DNA from: Jaltomata sinuosa
Taxonomy: Eukaryota; Streptophyta; Magnoliopsida; Solanales; Solanaceae
Direction: 5' to 3'
Assembly (NCBI GenBank): GCA_003996215.1
Contig: QJPP01007524.1
Span: 1 to 64,000, forward strand
Length of the DNA: 64,000 bases
Shown here: piece after piece, positions 11,844-22,078 of the stretch
Numbering within the stretch: position 1 is the first letter of the stretch
Layout of the letters: the number at the start of each line of letters is the position of its first letter
Program-made: the position numbers and the translations under genes
The notes under the pieces: generated by a model
What the model was told of the DNA's origin: nothing
Seen by the model: only the letters and a program-made list of their open reading frames with translations
Databases searched by the model: none

Positions 11844-13757
11844 CTAGGTTTCCGTACGCGGCTCATCATTATCTGGGGTCTTTTCAGACTCCGGTACAGC
11901 ACTGGAAGATGCCCCACCTGCTTGGGCACGCACTCTTTCCTGTCGCAGCTGCTCATCTATTACCGACCGCTGCTTCGCGACCTCTAACTCGTCCTCCTCA
12001 GCTGATATCTTTTTGTGCTTCCTCTTCTTTGATTTCTTTACCCCACTTTCACCTGTTTGGGGTTCACTAATTTTCAGCGGCCGACCCATCAAATCCACTA
12101 TCGTGGGTTCTTCGTCCAAGTCCACGAACTCCGAAGTCTCCTCATAAAGCGCTTTTTCTTGCTTGAGGGCTGTGATATCATTTTTCACCTTTTTTAGCTC
12201 CGCATCAAATCTCGCCAGGTCCGGGATGCTCATTTCGTTTAGCCTTGCATCCATCCGGGTTTCCATCGCATCTACCCTTGCGCACAGCCCCTCAAATGGC
12301 TTCAGAGCCTCCCGTATTGCTTCATCAATTGTGGGTTTAAACAAGTCCGTCCATGCAGCAATTTGTTTATCCAATTGCTTCTGCTTTTACACCATTTTAG
12401 CAAAGTTTTGGGGGTTCATGTGATATTCTGGTGGTAGAGGAGGCCTTGCCGCAGTGCCAGAGCTTTCAGCAGTAGCTCTCATTGTCTGTGAAGTTATCGG
12501 ATCAAACACCGCAAGTGGAATTTCTGTGCCAGATGGGGTGTCGGTTGCCTCGGAGGTGGTTGTGGTTGACTCTTCGAAGATCTTAGGCTTATGAATCCTC
12601 ATTTCAAACTTAGTGTCATCCTTTGATTTGTCAATATTCTGCCTTGATGACGCTGTCACTTGCTTATCAATACCATCCCATATTGGCACCTCTGAACGCC
12701 TGCATAACTCAGTCACTAGACACGGGAACGACAAAGAAGAAGTAGTTTTGATGGCTCTGGTCCACATCTCGTCTGCAATTATCATTCCGAAGTTGATGAC
12801 GTACCCGGCTATCAAGCTTGCCACAAGGATGGCTCTTCCCTCATCCAAATTATTGTCTCCTCCTGTTAGAAATAACCTGAGCCGCACAACCGCCCACCAA
12901 AACTTGGCTACGAAGCTTAGTGATTGCTTCGATATCCGTCCCCTCTGAGTCAGCCAAGAAGGTGAGCCATCAGTCAATGTTCGGGCCAACCACAGTCTCT
13001 GCGAGTAGGCGTTGGAAATCTTGTCATGGAACTCTGGCATGTCAGGTGGAGGGATGTATTCCGGGCCAAAGAGGACTCTGTTGATCATTTCCCGTGAGAT
13101 GTCCACTTGTTTACCCCGAACTGGCACCCTGTCCTGCCTTGGTGCTGATTTGACCCCTTTTCCTGGCTCACATTTGCTTTCCAATAGTGCCAAGTAGTTG
13201 GCATAGAATTCCCGAACTAGTTCTGGATAATAGAATCCCGGGGGCGAGCTCATCCACTCGAGCTGATACCTCTGGTACTGTGTCTGAAGAACTGGGTATT
13301 CAGGCAGATCTGTGGTCATGATTTGCACTTCTTCAGCTATCGGTCTTTTGTGGCTTCTCGAGATCGTTTTGGTAAGACCGTCAAGATAGTGCTTCTGAGC
13401 CTCCTTAAATGCCCACCGGATCGATTCTCTGTCCGTGGGTGCACTCCCTACAATTTTGGTGGTTTTGGGACCACCTATATCCTCCGGATTGGGGCTGGAG
13501 CTACCACTTTCATCCGATCCACTACCGCTCCCCGACTCACTGCTAGATGACCCACTCTCCTCTTCAGACTGGGAGACTTGGGTGGTTCTTCGTTTAACTA
13601 GCCTGGTTTGGTAAGTCGGGGCTGCAACTATTTCTTCGTCGCTACTCGGTTTATCAATTAGGCTCCGAGTGGTATCGGTCTTTTCCTTCCTCTTTTGAGC
13701 TTGACCGCGAGGCGGTTGTTGTTTGGGTGCCATGTACCTGCACGTGAACAAGTTCAA
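11844..13757 (-). pseudogene. Athila env-like ORF, one internal stop
   Basis: Single reading frame of 637 sense codons broken only by TAA at 12387-12389. Residues about 1-40 are basic (likely start MAPKQQ at 13733, residue 9 of the open frame). A serine/glycine/glutamate-rich tract follows, then the putative plant transposon protein domain (roughly 130-350: YPVLQTQYQ, LVREFYANYL, VLFGPEYIPP). After the stop comes a coiled-coil-like, charged segment (residue 457 on) and an acidic tail. It lies after pol, where Athila elements have the so-called env-like gene; no signal peptide or transmembrane helix is evident, so a true envelope role is doubtful. An AG dinucleotide just upstream of MAPKQQ (13738-13739) could be a splice acceptor for a subgenomic mRNA (inference). 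Confidence 0.75.
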
Positions 13758-13792
13758 ACATGTGAGAACAAGAACACACTCAACGATACCTA

Positions 13793-13940
13793 CTGTCTAA
13801 GCGTGACGGTTTGGGTGATGGACCGTCACAGGTAAGACGGACCGTCACACCGACCGTCACTCTAAGACAGTGAACTGTCTAAGAGTGACAGTTACCTGTG
13901 ACGGCCCGTTAGGCCGACCGTCAATTCTAGACAGCGAGTT
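13793..13940. repeat. Internal TGACGG palindrome array A
   Basis: Two units starting CTGTCTAA at 13793 and 13875 (82 bp apart), each with TGACGG, palindrome and CCGTCA elements. Lies directly upstream of the env-like start. Confidence 0.75.
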
Positions 13941-14544
13941 TTCTCCTTCTTTGAAGCATTTCATCGAACACCTTGTGCTCAATTCGGGGTATTGCTATAT
14001 TTTTGTGGGATTTGATTTCATAAGGTCACCACCCATCAAGTAATTAAGTTCATGGGTTACTCAAGACTTCACCCATGTCGAACTTACGATTTCAAACAAC
14101 AATACCACTCATACCCAACAACATTTACATAATTTAACAAATACATAAAACCAACTATTCGCCCGACTACACCTCCAATAATTCGCCCCGTTTTTCTCAC
14201 TAAATCCAACTATGAAGAGTTTAGCAAAATACCTTGATTTTGTTAGTAAGAAGAAATCGCTATTCCCTTTTTGAGTTGTATGAACTGATGGACAACTAGC
14301 GGGAAATTTGTGGTTTCTTGCGTTTTGAACGATGGTGAAGAAAGGAAAATGGGGGTGTTGTACTTGGGAGCAAGTTGAGGATTTGCTTGAGGAGAAGACG
14401 GATTTTAATGGAGGTTTGGAGTTTGGGATTTGAAGATAAGCGGTAAAATGATGAAGATGAAATTAATATGTAACCGGGCGGGTCGGTTTGGTTTTGGGTC
14501 GGGTCGCCCAAAATAAAAAAAAACAAAACTTACCTGATGCGCTG

Positions 14545-14795
14545 CCTGGAGTGACGGTCCGTCAGAGGCTCGACGGTCCGTCACTTTGGGGCATCACAGT
14601 TAGGCAGTGGGCCCTTTTGAGGATTATGGGTGACGGTCTGAGATGACGGTCCGTCAACTTGTTGACGGTCCGTCACTCACCCCGTCACTACTAACCAGTG
14701 GTTATGAATATTTGTCTCCAAGTGACGGTCCATAGTGACAGTCCGTCATGTTCTTGACGGTCCGTCAACTCAAACCGTCACTCTTAGACAGAATA
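14545..14795. repeat. Internal TGACGG palindrome array B
   Basis: About three units, each ending in a TAGGCAG, TAACCAG or TAGACAG box as in the LTR arrays. Exact palindromes with centre T are common here. Confidence 0.75.
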
Positions 14796-14956
14796 CGCTG
14801 TTACGTCCACTTTTTGTACCTGCACACTCAACGAACAAATTAACCAATTCTAACGAGTCAAATTTTTCTAAGACTATACTACAACAACAATTTATGGGTT
14901 GCCTCCCATACAGCGCCTGATTTAACGTCGCGGCACGACGCGGGTGTCTTGATTAC

Positions 14957-16951
14957 TCAGACTTCATCAAGATACACCAGAGACAGAACATGTACCTCCT
15001 CCGAGTGGCCCAGATATTGCTTTACTCTCTGCCCATTTGCTTTGAACAACTCACCATCATTATTTTCGAGTTTGATCGCACCGGATGGGAATACTTGGTG
15101 TACTTTGAATGGTCCGGACCATTTGGATTTGAGTTTCCCGGGAAATAATTTGAACCTGGAGTTGAACAACAATACCAAGTCCCCTACCTTGAACTCCCTT
15201 TTCTCAATCTTACTGTCGAGGTACAGCTTCATTCGTTCCTTGTAGAGAGCGGACCTCTCATATGCTCGCAATCGGAACTCGTCCATCTCATTTAATTGTT
15301 CCAACCTTAGTTCCGATGCCTCTTTCCAATTGAGATTTAACTTTTTGAGCGCCCAAAGGGCCTTGTGCTCGAGTTCCACGGGCAAGTGACACGCTTTACC
15401 AAAAACAAATTGGTAAGGAGACATACCTATTGGCGTCTTAAATGCTGTTCGGTACGCCCAGAGTGCGTCATCCAGCTTCCTCGCCCAATCTCGTTGGTTC
15501 ACATTCACAGACTTAGCCAAGATCTCTTTAATCTCCCGGTTCGACACCTCGACTTGCCCACTGGTTTGGGGGTGATAAGGTGTGTCTACCTTGTGTTGCT
15601 TCACTCCATATTTTGCTAGAGCAGCCTGGAACACCTTATTACAAAAATGTGAACCTCCATCACTGATGATTGTGCGAGGGGTGCCAAACCGAGCAAAGAT
15701 GTTTCTTTTTAAGAACGCCACCACACTTCTCCCTTCGTTATCGGCTAAAGCAACCGCCTCTACCCACTTTGACACATAATCCACCGCTAACAAGATGTAG
15801 CGGTTCCCGTAAGAACTTTCAAATGGGCCCATGAAATCTATTCCCCATACGTCGAACAATTCAACCTCGAAAATAGTGGACATGGGTAGCTCTTGTCGGT
15901 GAGAGATTGCTCCTCTTCGTTGGCATTGATCACAGAACTTGGCAAATTCATATGAATCTTTCTGGATTGTCGTCCAATAATAACCACACTGTAAGATCTT
16001 TCGGGTGGTTTGATTACCCGCATGATGTCCTCCAACTGGGGAAGAATGGCAAGCTTGCAAGATGCTTGTCATTTCCGGTTCCGGTACACATCTCCTCACT
16101 ATGTTGTCAGCACACAACCGGAATAAATACGGCTCATCCCAGAAAAACTTACTTGCATCATGGAGAAACTTCTTTTTCTGGTGGAAGTTCAAATCTTCCG
16201 GGATCATGTCACTCACCGCATAATTTGCGAAGTCAGCGTACCAAGGCACCATATCACGTGACGCAGCCATCACCTGCTCATCCGAGAATGCATCATCAAT
16301 CTCTGGTTCCTCTATTACGTTCTCTTCCCTCTCAAGCCTGGACAGATGATCCGCTACCTGGTTCTCACACCCTTTCCGATCTTTGACTTCAAAGTCAAAT
16401 TCCTGCAACAATAGCACCCATCGAATTAGTCGAGGTTTTGCATCCTTTTTGGTCATCAGATACCTCAAGGCTGCATGATCTGTGTGCACCACCACTTTTG
16501 TACCAAGTAAGTATGCTCTGAATTTCTCAAAGGCGTATACAACAGCCAGCACCTCCTGTTCTGTCACTGTGTAGTTCTTTTGCGCCCCATTCAATGCTTT
16601 ACTAGCATAATAAATGGGGTGAAAAAGTTTGTCTCGCTTCTGTCCCAGAACAGCTCCAAGCGCCACACCACTTGCATCGCACATTACTTCGAACGGTTTG
16701 TACCACTCCAGGGCAATTATAATAGGAGCATCCACTAACTTTTCTTTCAGGCATTCAAACGCCTTCAAACACTCAGCATCAAATACAAATTTCGTCTCCT
16801 TTTCAAGCAACTTGCACAATGGGGTAGCAACCTTAGAGAAATCTTTGATGAACCTTCGGTAGAAACCGGCATGACCAAGAAAACTTCTCACACCCTTTAC
16901 TGAAATGGGTGGAGGTAGTTTCTCGATGACTTCAATCTTGGCTCTATCCAC
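14957..16951 (-). pseudogene. Athila-2 truncated pol: RNase H and integrase
   Basis: 664 open codons starting inside the polyprotein, just after where the RT catalytic core should be. RT thumb (about 1-85), RNase H (residues 85-205; D92, D158, D201 visible), integrase zinc finger (H302, H309, C340, C343) and integrase core with D372, D431, E468. A C-terminal region (KVGDLVLLFNSR) resembles the usual Ty3 integrase C-terminus. Integrase looks intact, but the protease and the RT catalytic core are gone and the frame is offset from gag by the deletion at 16950-16955. Probably never translated as a normal polyprotein. Confidence 0.88.
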
Positions 16952-18730
16952 CTCTTCTTTGTGATCAAGTCCTTCATGAACTTGGCATAACCGGACATTT
17001 GTTCAAGCGCATCCACCAGAGGGATGTTTACTGATATCTGTTTGAGCATGGTCATGAAGTTCAGGAACTTTCTATCTTCCACTTTCTTCTTCAGCCGCTG
17101 TGGGAAAGGAGGTGGTGGCCGAGGCATCATAGTTGGAAGTTTTTCAACCTCTTTGCTTTTATCTGTGAGCACTTGAGTAGCATCTTCTTCCGCGCTGGGT
17201 TTTTCAGCAGACTCTTTCACTCCCTCATCCACCATAATTTCAGCATCTACTAACTCATCTTCCTCAGCTACAGCGTCTTTCTGGGTCTGAATTATCGGAT
17301 GTGTTTCCGATAATGTGTTACCGCTTTTGGTGGTGATTGCCATACAATTCGCGCCGTTTCTCGGGTTTTGAATGGTGTCACTCGGCAATGTTCCAGCTTT
17401 CCTTTGATTCAGAGACGCCGAGACTTGACTCATTTGCTGCTCTAACTGCTTGATTGCGATGGAATGAGAATTCACTAACTGACTCATTGATGTTAATTCA
17501 GATTTCATTTCCTTGACTCCGGAGTCAGTAAATTCCACCTTCAACAACATCTTTTCCATCATATTCTCTAACTTGGACGTCCCTGTCTCATTACTAGTTC
17601 TTTCTCGGTTACCAGGTGGTACGTACAACCCACCTCTATCAGTGTTATTTTTCCAATTCCCCTGATCACGATCTCTGTAGCCAGCTTTCTCATGGTAGTT
17701 GTCCCTCTGATAGTTCCGACCTTGGTTTCCCTGGCCATTGGCCTGGAAACCCCCCAAATAATTTGCCTCCTCATTAGACTCGAACTCTGCTGCTCTACTT
17801 TGGAAACTCACAACTTTCACTTTCTCCATATCTGCTGACAGCAAATGTTTTGTCAGTAGGTCCATTTGTGTTTTCAGATGGGCCATATCTTGATCCCGCT
17901 CTTCCTCTCTCCTGCGCTGTTCTGCAGACATACCGACTGCATGAGTGCTAGCAACCATCTCGGTGTCCCGTGTATGCCAGGCCCTGTTGGTTTTAGTGAG
18001 CCGGTCCAGAATAGTTGTGGCATCGATGAAAGTGAGACCCATAAACGCTCCACCTGCTGCATTATCTAGTGTCGGCTTGGTAGCCGAATTCAGTGCCCTG
18101 TAGAATGTCTGCATTAAGAAATTATCGGTCAACTGATGGTTAGGGCATTGTGTCAGCTTCTTCTTAAACCGCAACCATGTCTCATGTAACGCCTCATGAG
18201 GTTGTTGTCTGAAATTGCTAATTTCATCCCTCAACTGTATCATCCTAGAGGGAGGAAAGAACCTTTCTAGGAAAGCTCCTTTCAACTCTCCAAGTTGCGA
18301 TAGAGTCGGGGGTTAGCTCTGTTAACCATAACGCTGCCTCATCAGATAGAGACAGTGGAAACAACCTGAGTCTAATAGCGGTCTGACTTACACCAGGCAA
18401 TTCGAATGACTTGCAGATACCCACAAAGTTCATCAGGTGTCGGTTTGGATCATCACCAGCCATACCTCGGAATAATCCCTTTAAGTTCAACAGCTAGAGC
18501 ATTGTGCTAGTTATGTTGAACTTAGCCCCGGGCGCTAGTGGAGGAAGAATAATGGCGCCCGTAGCACCAACTCCGTCTAATGCAGAGTGATGCTGATCCT
18601 GTTGAGCCTGTTGTTCTGCAGCGAGCCTTGCTGCCTCCGTTTGTTGTGCGACCATGGTTTGCCTTAGCGTTCTTGCGAGCTCGGGGTGGTAGGGTAATAT
18701 TGGTTCACTCGAGCGTCGGGTACTTGGCAT
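16897..18730 (-). pseudogene. Athila-2 gag, broken
   Basis: Starts at MPSTRR (18730). TAG at 18494-18496 where Athila-1 has CAG; a 2-bp deletion near 18290 relative to Athila-1 shifts the frame; a 462-codon open frame (18285-16897) then covers the rest of gag. It ends with about 17 codons read out of frame in pol sequence after the deletion junction at 16950-16955. Domains as in Athila-1: capsid-like region, charged coiled-coil segment, basic proline-rich stretch. Confidence 0.85.
16950..16955. other. Deletion junction with ACCTCT microhomology
   Basis: Relative to Athila-1, the sequence jumps from position 422 to position 2070, removing 1648 bp (protease and most RT). ACCTCT stands at both ends in Athila-1 (422-427, 2070-2075) and once here. 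1648 is not a multiple of three, which explains the frame offset between gag and pol. Confidence 0.88.
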
Positions 18731-18836
18731 GCACTACTCAGTACCCTGTAAGAAACAAAAACAATAAATAAAAGTAAAATCAGGAAATATGACTAAGAGT
18801 CATATAAACACACAAGACTTAATAAACAACCGTATT

Positions 18837-18853
18837 CCCTGGCAGCGGCGCCA
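18837..18853 (-). other. Primer binding site, tRNA-Asp type (Athila-2)
   Basis: 17 bases matching the 3' end of tRNA-Asp with two transition mismatches; five bases before the 5' LTR. Confidence 0.82.
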
Positions 18854-19798
18854 AAATTTGATACGCCCAAATTACGACTCCAAATACGAAGCGTAAGCGG
18901 TCGCTGTCAAATATAGAACCCAACTAAGGTTGGGGTCGATCCCACAGGGAATAAGGTGCAAATTAAATCGATAGTGAATTAAATGACTAGTAGTCGATAG
19001 TTTCCAGTAAATTGGGGGGTGTTGTGTGAACAATATTTTAACCAAAGCAAATAATAATGTGCGATTAATAATCAATATGAGAGTGAACTAGGGAAGTGTT
19101 CACCATGGCATCGTAACAATTTCGACTCAAGGCTTGACCGGGTTCTCTCTATATGCATATCACGATGTGATTGAATTCATGGTGTCGTCTAAACGTTTCT
19201 CAACCAATTAGACAAATTTCCTTTTCAATTCTCTCGAACTTGAAAAGGTAAACTTTATTATTTCAATCCTAAATATCAAGTAGATTAATCTAGTTACAGC
19301 ATTAATCATGAGACGAGAGTTGGTAGTCTCGAATCCTTGTAGTTAATCAAATTTCCCGGTTTTAATCTCTTTACTCAAGCAAATTAAACCTAGGTATGTT
19401 CTAATGTTTGCAACCACTATAAAACATTAGTAAGTAAATGATTAACCACGTGACAACATAAAGATTGAACCCTACGCTACCCGGAATCTATATTGCTACT
19501 TTTGCCATGGCTCCCACAACCCTAGTTGTGGGAAGTTAGTTACTCATGTTTGCAAAACGAAAGAATGAAGAAATAGTATTCATAATAATAAGAAAGAGTT
19601 CTTACAAAAGAGATGAACACAAGCTTCAAGCTTTTCAAGAACAAGAGTCTAAAATCCCAAGAACGATCAAGAACAAGATGATCAAGAAGAACACGTGATT
19701 GTGTAGTGTTTTCCTCTCGAATTCTCGCTCAAAATAATCCTAGAACTATTGGGTAATGAATTTTTAATGAATAATTCATGAAATAACCTAACTTAGGG

Positions 19799-19806
19799 TA
19801 TTTATA
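19799..19806 (-). promoter_or_regulatory. LTR TATA box driving Athila-2
   Basis: TATAAATA on the minus strand, about 60 bp downstream of the palindrome array in the direction of transcription. Confidence 0.65.
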
Positions 19807-19864
19807 GGAGTCCAGGAAATAAACCCAAAAATGTTCGAAATCCGCGTCGCGCGTACTGCCTCAA

Positions 19865-20100
19865 CTTGACGGTCTGGGTGACGGACCGTCGCATGCTTGA
19901 TGGACTGTCACAGTGGCCGTCGCCACTAGGCAGTGTGCTGCCTAATCTTGACGGTCTACTTGACGGACCGTCGCATGCTTGACGGACCGTCACAGTGGCC
20001 GTCACCACTAGGCAGTGTGCTGCCTCAACTTGACGGTCTACTTGACGGATCGTCGCATGTGTGACGGCCCGTCATGGTGGCCGTCACTCTTAACCAGTGG
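19865..20100. repeat. 82-bp TGACGG palindrome array in the 5' LTR
   Basis: Three units at 19865, 19947 and 20029. Same structure as 10012-10250; a few transitions break single arms. Confidence 0.85.
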
Positions 20101-20252
20101 CGCTCTTTTGATCATTTTTCATTTCTTTTCTACGTTTGTCGCTATTTCCTGCAATTCCAACATAAAACATCAAAAATGACAACGGTTGCTTGCAAACTCA
20201 CGATTATTCTTAGTTAAAGGAGTCAAATGTGCCGTAGAATGGCGGCACATCA

Positions 20253-21250
20253 GCATGCAAGCACGTACATCACTAAGCTAAATTTACATGTATATACATT
20301 GCATTTGGTAAAACAAGAACCATCACCTACATATTAACCGGGTCTATAACCCCAATCTTGAAATCCAGTCCGGAGACCAATTCCCAGTAATCACTCTAGA
20401 CACTTATTTAGTTGGTACATCAAGCTCGGGACCCTTTCTTAAAGACAAACATAGTCCAGGAAAACATCCCCTAACATTGAGGCTCCATACCCTTCATGTT
20501 CTATCTCATTTCCCTTAATTGAATTATTCCCGAAACCTACTAAAACTAGCCCCTTACTTGTTCACAACCAATTCGGTTCCCCGAGCCTACCCAACAATCT
20601 CGTTCCCTAGATTTTAACATCACACACCAATTAACAACATATAAATAGCCCAGAATAAAACACATTACCCTAACACCCTCATTCCTATATCAATCACATA
20701 TCCAGACCATACAATATTCCTCCAGACTCTGTGCCCGAAGACCTACACATGAATTCTCTTTTCTGTCTATAACAACAATATGAAATGGAAACAGGTCTAA
20801 GTCTACTCAATGAAAAGAACCTAGCCTACCTGGACGCCAAGCAGCTGCACCCGCCATATTATGGCTTCGTGAAGACGTTCCCTGATGAAGGACAAGCTCG
20901 AAGTTCGTGGTTTCATACCTTTTTAGCCTAAATCTCTCCTCCTTAAGGTTCCCAAGAATTGGAGCAGCCTAGGAGGATTTTTGGAGTAATCCTCATATGA
21001 TTTCCAACTGAGGAGGAGAAGTCTAATTTTAAAAATTTGTGTCTCAGCTACTGCCTCTTCCATACCGCTATAGAGGCCGGCTATCCACTATAGCAGCAGC
21101 ACTATAGCTGTAAAATTAATGCTATAGCAGGGTGATGTCAGCCCGAATGAATTTTCAGAATCTGAATTTTTCGTGATGTCAACCCTACTTAATTTTAACG
21201 CATTTTAATCGTTCCTAAAATTATGAAGAGGAGATTTCTAAAACATCAAC
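20253..21250 (-). mobile_element. Chromovirus LTR, continuation right of Athila-2
   Basis: Continues the LTR cut at 9006, starting with the second GCATG copy. Holds a degenerate TATAGC motif cluster at about 21060-21130, as in the complete chromovirus LTR, then stops before its expected end where the inverted fragment begins. No gene. Confidence 0.65.
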
Positions 21251-22078
21251 GGACCAGGTACTTGTATATAGTAACATAAGTGTACGTGGTCTAGTTGTTG
21301 GAAAGTTGGGTGATATCTTAGATCATTGAGTCATAGTGGTTGACTTGGATAATGGAGGGGTAGTCGGGGTCGGGACATACTTAGAAATTCTAGGGGTAAG
21401 TGTGACTTGGGAAGTCTAGAGGTGAGTGTGACTTGGGAAGTCTATGGGTAGGTGTGACTCAGGAAGTCGTAGGTGTCAAGTGTAGAATCTCTGAGTGGTG
21501 GAGTTGGCAGCGGAACAAAGTAGAAAGGCTTGGGATAGAGCGCATAAGTTCTTAGTATAATATCATCCATGGTAAAAGTCGCGGTGAAGGAATGGAGTAT
21601 TGTAAATTATTTCATATTTCTCTTGATTTCTAATATGATGGTATGTAGTGGATTCAGATCGACCAATGATGCCTACCAGTATGTGTTATTTGTACTAATA
21701 CTACTCTTGATATACCTCTTTGGGTATAGTCTTGTTGCAGGGTCAGTGATGTTTCTTAGGTACAGGACGACGATAACCTTCAACAGCTTCTACTCTTCGA
21801 TTCATGGGGGAAGCTGTGTCTTCCTTTCATTTTTCTTGTATACTCTTGTAGTAGCTCTTGTACCTGTTTTAGACTAGTTCCTAGAAAGGGTTGTTTTTAA
21901 GTTGTAAATGGGATTATTGTTATGTATATTGTAAAAGGCTTTTCTTGCATTAAAAGAGTTACTTTCTTATGTTTTTACTTATAACTTCCATATTTACCTG
22001 TTGAACTGGGTGGTAAGGGTTCTTCTCTCTAGGTGCTTAGAGTAGGTGCATGCACAGCCTGGTAATTGGGTCATAACA
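21251..22078 (+). repeat. Inverted-repeat arm 2 (chromovirus LTR terminus, opposite orientation)
   Basis: Reverse-complement match to 7544-8371, same 828-bp length; ends ATAACA at 22078, equivalent to the TGTCACG border. No primer site follows, so 22078 is probably an outer LTR end next to Tat gag. Open frames here (for example 21569-21877) are incidental. Confidence 0.75.

Larger units (their letters stand above)
13758..14956 (-). other. Spacer between pol and env-like ORF, with two palindrome arrays
   Basis: No gene. Holds TGACGG palindrome arrays at 13793-13940 and 14545-14795, flanking a plain AT-rich stretch. The first has two units at 82-bp spacing, the same period as in the LTR. Confidence 0.7.
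9007..20252 (-). mobile_element. Athila-2: complete Athila-lineage LTR retrotransposon with internal deletion
   Basis: 11,246 bp, LTRs 9007-10399 and 18859-20252, perfect 5-bp target duplication GCATG at 9002-9006 and 20253-20257. Order on the minus strand: LTR, tRNA-Asp primer site, gag, truncated pol (RNase H, integrase), spacer, env-like ORF, 3' non-coding region, PPT, LTR. It inserted into a chromovirus LTR. Protease and most of RT are deleted, and gag carries a stop and a 2-bp deletion, so it is not autonomous. The LTRs differ at roughly 2% by eye, so the insertion is fairly recent. Confidence 0.93.
18859..20252 (-). repeat. Athila-2 5' LTR (1394 bp)
   Basis: TG...CA borders, near-identical to 9007-10399. 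Promoter TATA at 19799-19806 on the minus strand, palindrome array upstream at 19865-20100. Confidence 0.92.

Noticed and set aside
12387..12389. Sequencing or assembly error as the cause of the env-like stop
   Set aside because: Cannot be decided from the sequence; treated as a real stop because other lesions in this element are clearly real.
14949..16862. Several plus-strand ORFs up to 159 codons
   Set aside because: All are antisense shadows of the long Athila-2 pol frame.
21569..21877. 102-codon plus ORF with hydrophobic stretches resembling a membrane protein
   Set aside because: It sits inside the inverted LTR fragment (21251-22078); the other LTR copy at 7544-8371 does not keep it open.
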